Of a stretch of DNA of 64,000 bases, positions 6,894 through 14,794 are shown in pieces. The DNA is taken from NCBI RefSeq assembly GCF_000009625.1, contig NC_002678.2, positions 6,666,001-6,730,000 of the forward strand, written 5' to 3'. Origin of the DNA: Mesorhizobium japonicum MAFF 303099. GTDB lineage: Bacteria > Pseudomonadota > Alphaproteobacteria > Rhizobiales > Rhizobiaceae. Each line of letters opens with the position of its first letter. The stretch's first letter is position 1. The notes beneath the pieces were generated by a model that saw only the letters and a list, made by a program, of their open reading frames with translations, was not told the origin of the DNA and made no database searches. The translations under genes and the position numbers were made by a program.

Positions 6894-7293
6894 GTTACCC
6901 CTCGCTTTTAAGGGGTAGAGTATATTAGCTATATCTAATTGTCAGCCTTCAGCTCGGACACCGTCACCGAAGGTTACCCGACACGGTTCACTACGTAGGC
7001 AGGCCGCCCAGCACAGCAGGCGATGGGCGTCCCTGGTACGCGAAGCGCGGCTGTTGAAGGAGCTATAGGCCGTATCGATCAATATTATTATTGACTAAAG
7101 TAATGGAACGTTCAATGGACAAGACAGGAACCAAAACAGTCGCGCCCGACCTTAGTCTGCCAGGCGCAGGACTTTAGTCCTGCCATTTTATATTTAAGCA
7201 CGGAAGTTAATGGGCTCGACATAGGGCCGCACCGCGTGGGATCAATAGCAGAATGAATTTGAGCATCTATGGTGTGAACGCGGAAGGATCGCG
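6894..7293. other. Non-coding stretch with a terminator-like hairpin
   Basis: No gene is supported in this 400-base gap. A hairpin GCAGGACT-TT-AGTCCTGC (7166-7183) is followed by CATTTTATATTT and would work as a terminator on the plus strand. Upstream, TTGACT then a 24-codon frame from ATG 7102 (MERSMDKTGTKTVAPD) runs into the hairpin; a leader peptide or small RNA is conceivable but unproven. Confidence 0.4.
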
Positions 7294-7536
7294 CTAGGCT
7301 TCCTCATCCTCTTCCCCCCAATATCGCCAGTGAGTAGGACCCACATCCACAAAATGGCCGGTTGTCGCGTCTCTCCAGCCGTCAACGGCGCGTCTGCAAG
7401 GGAACACGAGCGCGTGCACACCGTCTTCGTCCAGAACGGCCAGTTCCAGGCTATGAATGAAGGGGGCATTGAGTATGGTCTGCCACATTGCAAAACGATG
7501 TGTTCTGTCGCCTCCGTCGGCTTTGATTTTACGCAA
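7294..7536 (-). CDS. Hypothetical protein, conserved in rhizobia
   Basis: The protein contains NAPFIHSLELAVLDEDGVHA then LVFPCRRAVDGWRDATTG and ends near THWRYWGEEDEE, a pattern seen in a widespread rhizobial hypothetical. The first in-frame start usable here is TTG at 7536. The frame continues upstream to RVGRCWAFKDL without an ATG before a stop, so the original start may have been lost or be non-standard. No function known. Confidence 0.6.
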   Translation of the reverse strand: MRKIKADGGDRTHRFAMWQTILNAPFIHSLELAVLDEDGVHALVFPCRRAVDGWRDATTGHFVDVGPTHWRYWGEEDEEA

Positions 7537-7571
7537 ATCCTTAAAAGCCCAACAGCGGCCGACGCGGACAA

Positions 7572-8189
7572 TGTTACATTATCGCTGCGGGAACATTAGC
7601 TGTCTCTAATAGTTGATGCGAGCGGCAGGGTGGTGCCCTCCATCTCCTGCCGAAGATCGGTATCCGATCGGCCCGCGCTCTCTCCGCCAGAGGAGTGCGG
7701 GCTTTCGACGCTAAGCGGGCAGCGATGGTCGACAAGCCTGCAACGACATATGCGGTCAGCGCGCTGTTAGTGGGAAGACTAATGAACTCGGGCAATATGC
7801 GTGAACCTGTCGTGACGCTTTGATGAACCCTTGAGCCCGCCGCCGGGGTTCGACGGCGGGCAGGCAAACGGCTGTAAATCCCTTGCGAAGATCTCGGCCG
7901 CCCACCTACATTACAACTTGCTGATGTATGCGGTTGCGTCAAGGGCATTTCCCTCATGCCATGTGAGGACAGGGGACTTCAGTCTTAGTTGAGCGGACGC
8001 TAATATGCCTGTAACTTAGGCATTGCGGGCCCATAACCCCGAGACCATACCCACCCGCAATGGCCAGACGTGCGCTTAGGTCCGCCGACCTTCATGGCGC
8101 GCGTCGGGCTGTTTCTATTGGAGCCAAAAATAGCAGATTAAGACAGGTACGGTTCGGCCTCCTGGGTAGGGGGCGAGATTTCCAAACCT
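7572..8189. other. Gap without a supportable gene
   Basis: About 600 bases with no frame showing family resemblance, a plausible start or sensible composition. GGGACTTCAGTC near 7973 resembles a sequence near 299 and the hairpin at 7166, hinting at a small repeated element. Confidence 0.4.
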
Positions 8190-8318
8190 TCAAATCCCTG
8201 ACTTCTGCATCAGGTTGGCAACGCGCATGCCAAGCCTAGCGGTGATTTCGCCATTGTTGGCGGCGAAATCCCAAAAGAAGAAGGCCCCCACGCAAAAAAG
8301 CAGAATGGAGAATCGCAT
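8190..8318 (-). CDS. Small membrane protein (42 aa)
   Basis: ATG at 8318 opens a 42-codon frame: a hydrophobic N-terminal segment MRFSILLFCVGAFFFWDF, then AANNGEITARLG and a basic amphipathic tail. Tiny rhizobial proteins with a FFxWDxxxNNG motif after one membrane segment exist, which supports a real gene. Too short for routine gene finders. Function unknown; presumably an inner-membrane peptide. Confidence 0.5.
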   Translation of the reverse strand: MRFSILLFCVGAFFFWDFAANNGEITARLGMRVANLMQKSGI

Positions 8319-8469
8319 TAGCGCAGTCTAATATATATGAATTGAACAAGCGTTAAGGCAGATGCGCCGTCTTGAGGCCCTGGGAAAAGATGACTGAGGA
8401 GCCGGCCACGATGCTTCAGGATGGCGTCAAGGCGCGGATCGAGCAGATGAGGCCGAACCCGAAGGAGCG

Positions 8470-8730
8470 CTAAGGGGCTCGGCGTATTCGGCGACATATC
8501 CTGTGATAGGTGGGCGAGCTTTGAAGGTCTCTTGCTGCGTGCGTGAACAGCAACACGACAAAGAGAAGCACTACTGCTGACGCGAACCCGGTAACGAGAG
8601 CCATCCCTAAAGACGTCGCTGACGACGGGATGTTCCCTTGAAAATGGCCGGCGCCCGTGGGGGCAGGGGTTGGGTAAAGGGCGCCGCGCGGCCACCAACT
8701 TTCAAGGTCGTTCTCGACGCGATGAGCCAT
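8470..8730 (-). CDS. Possible single-pass membrane protein
   Basis: From ATG 8730 (MAHRVENDLESWWPRG) the frame contains one clear membrane segment (MALVTGFASAVVLLFVVLLF) followed by THAARDLQSSPTYHRICRRI. The segment and the charged tail look natural, but the N-terminal half is Pro/Gly-rich and unconvincing, and no ribosome binding site stands out. Confidence 0.35.
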   Translation of the reverse strand: MAHRVENDLESWWPRGALYPTPAPTGAGHFQGNIPSSATSLGMALVTGFASAVVLLFVVLLFTHAARDLQSSPTYHRICRRIRRAP

Positions 8731-8988
8731 GCTCGGCAAGGTTCGCCCCCGCAAGGGCGTGCCTGACGATTTCAGGCAACTTTTTCGACGTAGGATTCGT
8801 AGAGCAATTTAGTCGCCCTGTTATGTCCCTCATGCCGGGGCGGCTGGCTCGCTGAGATTTCGTTGGGGTTATTCTCGGCGAGCCTACATCTCGCAATTTT
8901 CGATGATGCCTGCTTCACCGTCGGGAAGCTTGTGGCCCGGCTCCTTCCTAGGTCGTGAACCCATAAAGCGCCTCGGTGCGGGAACAGC

Positions 8989-9267
8989 CTACTTCGTGAA
9001 GAACAGCACGGTGACATCGCCGTTCTGGAGATCGACGCTCACGCGATAACAGCTCCACGTATTGGCGGTGAGCGTTTCGCCGTCCCAGTTCATGCCCGTG
9101 AAGCAGTCCTGCGTCGCGGGTGGTAAGGCCTTCCAGAGGATGTTGCCGTCTGCATCAACCCGCATGAGGTTGCGGCCATCCTTCATGTCTTCCGCCATAT
9201 AGTCATAGAGCATGATGCTCCCCGCCTCGTCGGCAAGATCTACACGGTCGATTACCTGCCCTGACAT
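8989..9267 (-). CDS. Hypothetical protein (92 aa)
   Basis: From ATG 9267 (MSGQVIDRVDLADEAGSIML) the product is a compact beta-rich protein with MRVDADGNILWKALPP and TANTWSCYRVSVDLQNGDV. An upstream in-frame GTG at 9273 is also possible; AGAGG precedes both. It reads like a small soluble protein that handles formatted values, but no named family is recognised. Balanced composition supports it as a real gene. Confidence 0.65.
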   Translation of the reverse strand: MSGQVIDRVDLADEAGSIMLYDYMAEDMKDGRNLMRVDADGNILWKALPPATQDCFTGMNWDGETLTANTWSCYRVSVDLQNGDVTVLFFTK

Positions 9268-9460
9268 ACGCACCTCTGGACTCGGCTTTGTTCCGACAGG
9301 ATGGCAGGCTTTCGCTACTGCGCCAAATCTCGCCGGCGCCGTCAGGCGGTAGAGACGGTGGATCTCCGACCATGTCAGATATCGGGTGTGGCGGCCGCAC
9401 GTGGCATTTCCTCGATCGACAGGCTTCCTGATCCTTCGGTGTGGCTATCCTGCCGACGGT

Positions 9461-9475
9461 GAACGAAATGAGAAC
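9461..9475 (+). promoter_or_regulatory. LexA-type SOS box GAAC-N7-GAAC
   Basis: GAAC (9461-9464), seven bases, GAAC (9472-9475) is a perfect match to the alphaproteobacterial LexA box (GTTC-N7-GTTC on either strand). It lies 74 bases before the ATG at 9550, a fitting distance for a repressor site in the promoter of the two-gene operon 9550-10221. Confidence 0.6.
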
Positions 9476-9502
9476 AAAAGTGTCAAGCGCCCCTTGACCG
9501 GA

Positions 9503-9525
9503 CAGGAATATGTTCCTTATTCCTG
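9503..9525. promoter_or_regulatory. Palindrome CAGGAAT-N9-ATTCCTG
   Basis: An exact 7-bp inverted repeat lies 24 bases before the ATG at 9550, downstream of the LexA-type box. It could be a second operator or an RNA hairpin in the 5' leader. No known binding protein is suggested by the sequence. Confidence 0.4.
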
Positions 9526-9549
9526 ATCTATCTGAGCAGGAAAAGGGCC

Positions 9550-9759
9550 ATGGGAAAGCGCCAAAATGCGCCGATCGGCGAAGCTATGTCCGAATTGGAG
9601 TTGGCGGCGCAGCAAGCCATTGCTGCAGCCGGTGGCGACGCTGTGGTCGCTTTGCTGACCGCTCTAGCCAGGAACGCCGAACTTGAACGGGAACTCGCTT
9701 TGTCACGCGCGGCGGTCTCGAATGGCTTTTCTCGCGGCTGGCACAAGGCGCGCCCCTAG
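9550..9759 (+). CDS. Small hypothetical protein (69 aa)
   Basis: A short, Ala-rich, helical protein (MSELELAAQQAIAAAGGDAV, LLTALARNAELERELALSR) with a basic end (SRGWHKARP). It may form a coiled coil. Its stop directly abuts the next ATG at 9760, so the two genes form an operon behind the LexA-type box. Function unknown. Confidence 0.65.
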   Translation: MGKRQNAPIGEAMSELELAAQQAIAAAGGDAVVALLTALARNAELERELALSRAAVSNGFSRGWHKARP

Positions 9760-10221
9760 ATGGTGGACACTGCCGAAGACAATTTCCGGATCGAGGTTTG
9801 GGATCGGGAGGAAAAGACGCATCTCGAAACCATCTGTCGAACGCCGGACGCGGTGGTGAGCCAAGCTGCCTGGCACGCCGCCATCCGGCGCCGGCCAGGC
9901 ATGCTGCTGATCCACTACAACAGCCGCCACGTTATGGAGAAGATCGTTACCCCGGGCGAGGTGAAGGTTCCGCCGCAGACGATCATCGACGGCAGTATTC
10001 ACGCCGGACTAGATGTCGCGCTGGGCGACTTGCGCAGCTGGCACACGTTGCGTGCGTGGTGCACGACTTGCTCGCACCATGCCGAGGTGAAGCCCGAAGG
10101 TCTGATCCGGCGCTACGGCAAGGAAGCTCTGTTCAGCTCGGTGGAGCGCGCTCTTTTCTGCACGAGTTGCAAAAAGGGAGGACCGGTTCGGATGGAGATA
10201 CACAGCATGCCGCGAAACTAA
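9760..10221 (+). CDS. Zinc-ribbon-like hypothetical protein
   Basis: This 153-residue protein ends in a likely four-cysteine zinc ribbon, WCTTCSHHAEVKPE with FCTSCKKGGPVRMEIH about 30 residues later. Before it come FRIEVWDREEKTHLETICRT and RRRPGMLLIHYNSRHVMEKI, plain mixed alpha/beta sequence. No catalytic motif is seen. It is the second gene of the operon starting at 9550 and is convergent with the recombinase pair. The ribbon suggests nucleic-acid or protein binding. Confidence 0.65.
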   Translation: MVDTAEDNFRIEVWDREEKTHLETICRTPDAVVSQAAWHAAIRRRPGMLLIHYNSRHVMEKIVTPGEVKVPPQTIIDGSIHAGLDVALGDLRSWHTLRAWCTTCSHHAEVKPEGLIRRYGKEALFSSVERALFCTSCKKGGPVRMEIHSMPRN

Positions 10222-10238
10222 GGGTGATGACCGACCGC

Positions 10239-11087
10239 TCACGACCCGGCCTGCGGCGGGTGTTCCTTGTATCGAGCCTCGCGGAAGTCGAGCAAGTTCT
10301 GAAACACCTCCAGTTGCCTCGCGAAATTGCGCGCTAGATATCGAACCAGCTTGGGGTTGTTCAGCAGTCGGTCGAAATAGCTCGTAGCGGCGATCAGGTT
10401 TAGCATTTCTGAGCCGTGGGTGCTGGCAGCGCTCAGATAGTCATGGCTGACCTCGGCAATGTCGGCTTCCATGGCGGCCATTTGCGCCGGGGAAATACCC
10501 TCGTATCTTTTTCTGCGAGCCAAGGGATTGGTGAGTTGTGATCGTGGGGTGAGCTCGATCAAGAGCCTCGCTACTCGAAATTCCACGCGGTTCATCGCGA
10601 GCATCAGCCGGACAATTTCAACCTGCCGGCCCGGCACGACCTCTCGCAACAAGCCGAAAATCTTCAAGGGGGCGCCGAAATCGTTCAGCATATCGAGAGC
10701 TTCGAGGCAGATGCCTTCGACAAGCGGCTCGTCGACGCGCGGCAAGGAAATCTGCCGGTCTTCGCCGATACCTGCTTTCACCCGGGCCTCTGGCGAATTT
10801 TGCATCAAGATCGAAGGAGGCGTTGCGAAGCCATTCGATTGAAGCAATCCTCGAAATGCAGCGATGCGCAGGACATGACGAAAGGCATCGACGACGCTTT
10901 CCATCTGGTGTTTCACCGCGTCGGCTTCCCTGATGAATTCCTGCATATTGTCGACTTGGCGCCTGTAGGTCTTCAACAAACCGGAGACACGCAGCGGGTT
11001 CATCGGCGCCCGCGAATCTACCGTCAGCCGAATGGCATGCCGATTGTTTGTGACGAAGTCGCGAAGCCCGGCTTTCGTAGTTCTCAT
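10239..11087 (-). CDS. RepB-type partition-protein C-terminal-domain protein
   Basis: The 282-residue protein resembles the C-terminal half of plasmid partition protein RepB (Pfam RepB, PF07506). Features are GRQVEIVRLMLAMNRVEFRV at about 160-180, the ISPAQMAAMEADIAEV helix, and the terminal YFDRLLNNPKLVRYLARNFA followed by a QLEVFQNLL helix. The N-terminal ParB/Srx nuclease domain and HTH found in true RepB are absent; residues 1-110 are helical (YRRQVDNMQEFIREADAVKH). It overlaps the recombinase stop by four bases (ATGA) and is translated after it, so a joint function with the recombinase is likely. Confidence 0.65.
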   Translation of the reverse strand: MRTTKAGLRDFVTNNRHAIRLTVDSRAPMNPLRVSGLLKTYRRQVDNMQEFIREADAVKHQMESVVDAFRHVLRIAAFRGLLQSNGFATPPSILMQNSPEARVKAGIGEDRQISLPRVDEPLVEGICLEALDMLNDFGAPLKIFGLLREVVPGRQVEIVRLMLAMNRVEFRVARLLIELTPRSQLTNPLARRKRYEGISPAQMAAMEADIAEVSHDYLSAASTHGSEMLNLIAATSYFDRLLNNPKLVRYLARNFARQLEVFQNLLDFREARYKEHPPQAGS

Positions 11088-12655
11088 ATATTTGCCGGCA
11101 TTGGTTCTCGTCTCGCCATCTCAACCACAGGATCAAGCGAAGCGAAGAGGAAGGCATCAAGGCGCACGCCATTGTCGGCCTTGAGCATGTGAAGGGCAGA
11201 CTGCGCTTCATGAGCGGGTGCGATCAGGAAGTCACGAACGGTCTGATTATCGGACTCCATCCTGATCAAAATCGTTACCTCTGGCCCGATGAGACCCCGC
11301 TTCCAGAACGGCCAGCGTGGAAAACCGGTGACGTTCATCCGATATTGCGCAGTCCAAATGGCCACGGAGAATTCATCATTGACACGCATAATCTTTGTTT
11401 GGGGATCGTACAGCGCTGAGCCACCGACCCCTTCGATGTCCGACATCAAGTTCTCGATTGTTTGCTGCCGAATCTGAATGAGCCGCCTTCTGATGTCGAG
11501 TTTCCGATAGTTCGCCGACCCGTCGTATCCGATCAACTGGTAGGCGGCGTTCATGCTTCCAAAGCGATGCGCGTAAATGCTGGCTGAATGACAGCCTGGA
11601 GCGGCATCAATGATTGGGCTCGACAGCCTTCCCCGTTCTTTCAAAAGCTTGGTCAGATCGGCCAGCAACTCTTCATCGGGTCTGAGGTAAGTGCGCGCCC
11701 GCCTGATAGCTTGCGCACGATCGAACAGCGCCCGGGTTACGAGCGGTTCGATGACGTTGTCGGCGCGAACAAATGCGCTTGGCGGATTTCTCAGCCGGTT
11801 TTGCAGAAGCCTGTGGGATATTCGGTTCCATACAATGTTGCCGACATATTTCTCGCTGGCCAGTATCGTGCCTACGCACGCTCCGGTCCAAGGCCGGCCA
11901 AACTCGGTGACCAGGCCGCGCGCGTTTAGAGCAGACGCAATTTCGACTGCCGTTTTTCCTTTTTTCACGAACTGGTTGAATATCCATCGGACGGTTGACA
12001 CCTCATTTTCAGGCCCGGGGACGAGAACGACGCGGTCGCTGGCCAGGCCTTTTCGCTGATCACGATGGAGGATTGCCTTGGGATTTCCAGAGCCGTCGAC
12101 GAGAAGGCGCCTCAACCCATAGCCTGCAGGGCCGCCTCCGCTGAAACCCAGTTTGACTATTCGGCTTTGACCGGCAAAGACCCTATTCGACAGCATTCGG
12201 CTGTACTCCGCAGCCATGCTGCGCTTGATGGCCTTCAGAACATCGGACCCAATGCTCCCATCGTTGACGAATAGCTCAGCGCAGAATTCGATCCGCACTC
12301 CGGCTCTTTGGCATCGGTATTCATAAGAGGCGCTTTCATCAGTATTCTGAAAGCGTCCCCATCGGCTGACGTCATAGACCACGACAGTTTCGAAATCGGC
12401 CCGCCGGCTTTCGATATCTTCGATCAGCCGCTTCAAGCCCGGGCGCCCCAAGATGCTGAGCCCGCTTCGGCCTGGATCTTCATACGTGGCAACGATGTCG
12501 TAACCCATGACCTCTGCATAGTTACGGATCGCGTCCCTTTGATTGTCGATGGAGTAGATCTGCCTCTCCGTCGACATGCGCAGGTATTGAGCAGCGCGAG
12601 CCCTTCGCCTTTCAAACTCGGGGGGTGTGGTTGCTTTGTCCATCGCGCGGGCCAT
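11084..12655 (-). CDS. Large serine recombinase (site-specific integrase)
   Basis: The 523-residue protein has a resolvase/invertase catalytic domain at about 20-170: AAQYLRMSTERQ with the nucleophilic serine at about 28, then VVVYDVSRWGR with catalytic arginines. A Recombinase domain follows at about 185-320 (GPAGYGLRRLLVD, TVRWIFNQFVKKGKTAVEIA, WTGACVGTILASEKYVGNIV). The last 200 residues lack the usual four-Cys zinc ribbon and coiled coil of phage integrases, so this is an unusual subfamily. It likely cuts and joins a specific att site. The RepB-like gene is coupled downstream. Confidence 0.88.
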   Translation of the reverse strand: MARAMDKATTPPEFERRRARAAQYLRMSTERQIYSIDNQRDAIRNYAEVMGYDIVATYEDPGRSGLSILGRPGLKRLIEDIESRRADFETVVVYDVSRWGRFQNTDESASYEYRCQRAGVRIEFCAELFVNDGSIGSDVLKAIKRSMAAEYSRMLSNRVFAGQSRIVKLGFSGGGPAGYGLRRLLVDGSGNPKAILHRDQRKGLASDRVVLVPGPENEVSTVRWIFNQFVKKGKTAVEIASALNARGLVTEFGRPWTGACVGTILASEKYVGNIVWNRISHRLLQNRLRNPPSAFVRADNVIEPLVTRALFDRAQAIRRARTYLRPDEELLADLTKLLKERGRLSSPIIDAAPGCHSASIYAHRFGSMNAAYQLIGYDGSANYRKLDIRRRLIQIRQQTIENLMSDIEGVGGSALYDPQTKIMRVNDEFSVAIWTAQYRMNVTGFPRWPFWKRGLIGPEVTILIRMESDNQTVRDFLIAPAHEAQSALHMLKADNGVRLDAFLFASLDPVVEMARREPMPANI

Positions 12656-12952
12656 GGTACTCAGACCTGATAATAGGGGCCTGTACCGCCTGCGATTTGG
12701 TTAGGAAAACAGGTCGAGTTTGCTTCGAATGCGAGCCGTCGGCCGCATCCAGATATATATATATATCCGTGCGCAACTATATCGGCCGTTGAGATCAGCG
12801 GGTATGCCCGTTTCCTTTGCGCTTTGGAAACCATGGCTTTCAACTCATGGGAAACCCTGACTCACTTCGTGAGAGTGTGCGCCCCCGTTCCGCCGCAATG
12901 CGGCCTCACGGGACGATCGATAGGGATTTCAGACGTTTAAGGGAGACTTCAC
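12656..12952. other. Intergenic region upstream of the recombinase
   Basis: The 297 bases between the divergent recombinase and lipoprotein genes carry no convincing gene. An ATATATATATAT run lies near 12752-12764, and a short hairpin CTCAC-TTC-GTGAG near 12860. It must hold the promoters of both genes. An attachment site would be plausible beside a serine recombinase, but no repeat identifies one. Confidence 0.4.
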
Positions 12953-13270
12953 ATGACCTTTCACAAAGCCATAGCCGCATTGGCGCTGACCGCCGCACTT
13001 GCCGGCTGCCAGTCGCAGACCGAAGGCCAGCAGCGGGCTACCACCGGCGCGCTCATCGGCGGCGCCGGTGGCGCACTCGTCGGCCAGGCGATCGGTGGCA
13101 ACACCAAGAGCACGGTCATCGGCGCGGCCAGCGGCGCGCTGCTTGGCGCCGTCGTCGGTTCCGCCACTACTCCGCAGCGCCGCGGCGAAGAAATGTGCCG
13201 ATACCAGGACCGCTACGGCCGCATCTACACCGCGCCCTGCGACGACCGCTACTACAACGGCAATTATTGA
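12953..13270 (+). CDS. Glycine-zipper lipoprotein
   Basis: MTFHKAIAALALTAALAGCQ is a lipoprotein signal with lipobox LAGC, so the mature protein begins at Cys19. Residues about 30-70 form a glycine-zipper segment (GALIGGAGGALVGQAIGG, VIGAASGALLGAVVGS), as in the outer-membrane SlyB/YMGG-type lipoproteins. The C-terminal MCRYQDRYGRIYTAPCDDRY is typical of alphaproteobacterial members. GGGAG precedes the ATG. It probably sits in the outer membrane. It is convergent with the methyltransferase; the last codons overlap. Confidence 0.85.
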   Translation: MTFHKAIAALALTAALAGCQSQTEGQQRATTGALIGGAGGALVGQAIGGNTKSTVIGAASGALLGAVVGSATTPQRRGEEMCRYQDRYGRIYTAPCDDRYYNGNY

Positions 13271-13893
13271 GAGGCCGCTGGCTCCTTCTTTGCGAAGGCC
13301 CAGACCATTAGCGGGTATTCCTCGTCGTTGCTGAGGTCTCGCCACAAGCCGTAGGCGCGTACCGGGCCACCGATGTGAGCCCGGGCGCACGCCTTGTTGC
13401 CCCAGCCATGGACCTTCACGTTGGCTTCGGGGAAGCCGCCCTCGACCATCAGCTGCTTGAGGCCGGCGGGCGTCCACCTGTTGTAATCGTGCGGCCGGGC
13501 ATGGACCCGGAACAGGAAGGGTGTCGCCACCATCGCCCAGCCGCCAGGCCGGGTCATGGCATGGATGTTCTGGGCCGCGGCTAGCGGCCGCCGCACGTGT
13601 TCCAGCACCTGGTCGGCGATGACGATCGAATATTGTTCCTCGGTGCGGTCCTTGCAGATGTCAAAGGCCGGGAAATCGACCGAGCGATAGTTGGGGCACA
13701 TCGCCCGCCAATAGCGGTTCCAGCCCGGCGAGATCTCGATGACGTCAGAGGCCTTGCGGTTGCCGGCTTCCAGAAAGACGGTGAACGCCTCGATCTGGCG
13801 GATACGCAGCCAGTTTCGGGAATCATAGCCAAGCAGGCGTTTGGCCATCTGTTTGCCGCGGTTTTTCAGGGTGCCGGCAAGGCTTGTCGTCAT
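13264..13893 (-). CDS. Class I SAM-dependent methyltransferase
   Basis: A 209-residue Rossmann-type methyltransferase. VIEISPGWNRYWRAM stands at the SAM-binding motif I position, FDICKDRTEEQYSIVIADQV with LEHVRRPLAAAQNIH is the motif II to IV region seen in Methyltransf_11/23 proteins, and RPGGWAMVATPFLFRVHARP follows as motif VI. The ATG at 13893 has GGAGGAGG eight bases upstream and is preferred to the TTG at 13911. The substrate is not evident; such enzymes often act on lipids or sugars. Confidence 0.8.
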   Translation of the reverse strand: MTTSLAGTLKNRGKQMAKRLLGYDSRNWLRIRQIEAFTVFLEAGNRKASDVIEISPGWNRYWRAMCPNYRSVDFPAFDICKDRTEEQYSIVIADQVLEHVRRPLAAAQNIHAMTRPGGWAMVATPFLFRVHARPHDYNRWTPAGLKQLMVEGGFPEANVKVHGWGNKACARAHIGGPVRAYGLWRDLSNDEEYPLMVWAFAKKEPAASQ

Positions 13894-14025
13894 CAGATCG
13901 ACCTCCTCCAAAGCCCGCCGTGAAAACAGCCTAGCCTAGGCAAATGGGCAAAAGATGACAGGACAGCCTATCTCTCTACGCGCGCCAGGGGGTGATCGAC
14001 CGCACGCACAATCGGCGCGAACAGC

Positions 14026-14514
14026 TTATTGAACCGTCATCTGTTTGCGCCATTCCCATGGCCGGTCGAACGATCCAGCCCATAGGCCGCGCTTGGCTGT
14101 TCTGGCGTCAGTCTCAGCCTTGGCATAGAAGCCAGCGCTGTATTTCGGCCAGTCGACCGCATAACCCTTCCGGACCATCCATTCGCCGATATCGATTCCG
14201 CCTGCTGTGCAGACGGCCACCATGCGCCTGAACTGGTCACGGTCGACCTCGATGCACGATATCGGGCGATGCGCCTCGAGGAAGTCGGCCAGGGTGAGAG
14301 ACGCCCTTTGCCCGCAACGATATTTCTTGCCAGCGGCGTCAAGGCAGAGCTGCGCACTTTCAGGTGCGTCGATGCCGTTGAGGCGAATTCGCTGCCCGTG
14401 AATTTCGATTGTGTCGCCGTCGATGACGGATGGAATGCCTACCAGGGGAGTGGCGGCCGCTGATGACGAAATCAAAGCTGCAGTGGCGAGGAGGAGGGCG
14501 GCGCGAGTGATCAT
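14026..14514 (-). CDS. Secreted thermonuclease-family nuclease
   Basis: The protein has a signal peptide (MITRAALLLATAALISSSAA) and an SNase domain: VIDGDTIEIHGQRIRLNGID followed by APES gives the calcium-binding Asp and the catalytic Arg and Glu, and DRDQFRRMVAVC supplies the second Arg region. ISCIEVDRDQ and KRGLWAGSFDRPWEWR are typical of the alphaproteobacterial branch. Likely a periplasmic or extracellular nuclease cutting DNA or RNA. It lies just inside the tRNA-derived boundary of the island. Confidence 0.88.
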   Translation of the reverse strand: MITRAALLLATAALISSSAAATPLVGIPSVIDGDTIEIHGQRIRLNGIDAPESAQLCLDAAGKKYRCGQRASLTLADFLEAHRPISCIEVDRDQFRRMVAVCTAGGIDIGEWMVRKGYAVDWPKYSAGFYAKAETDARTAKRGLWAGSFDRPWEWRKQMTVQ

Positions 14515-14608
14515 GACCGTTTACAGTAGGCCGGGATTTCTTAATGTTTCGACGGGTCCGGTTTACAGCCGGAGAGGCCAGAAACCGCAGAACTGCGCGG
14601 TTGGCTTT

Positions 14609-14657
14609 GGGCCTTCTAAGCCGATGGTCACAGGTTCGAATCCTGTCGGGATCGCCA
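14609..14657 (+). other. 3' half of a tRNA-Arg(TCT) gene: attachment-site remnant
   Basis: From the 3' side of the anticodon stem to the CCA end the sequence is a normal tRNA: anticodon loop CTTCTAA (anticodon TCT, Arg), variable region, T arm ACAGG-TTCGAAT-CCTGT (14630-14646), acceptor strand CGGGATC (14647-14653), discriminator G and CCA. The 5' half is absent: no GATCCCG lies at the right distance upstream, and the 5' side of the anticodon stem already has a mismatch. This is what remains at the distal end of an element integrated in a tRNA gene. Confidence 0.8.
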
Positions 14658-14794
14658 ATAAATCGATGATTTTACGAGGTTATTTCCTTCCTGTTGAAGG
14701 CGTGTCGGTTTGCTTTCTGCCGCGCCGGCACGGTGCAGGCTCGCCGTAAGACATGACCGGCGGGAACTTGACGCTTGCCGGCGCGTTGCATCGC

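Noticed and set aside
8390..8473. 27-codon frame MTEEPATMLQDGVKARIEQM
   Set aside because: Plausible composition, but weak ribosome binding site and nothing to support it beyond openness.
12752..12764. ATATATATATAT run near the recombinase start
   Set aside because: A short dinucleotide run alone is not evidence for an origin or an attachment site.
13992..14231. 79-codon plus-strand frame over the thermonuclease gene
   Set aside because: Antisense to a clear thermonuclease with signal peptide and catalytic residues.
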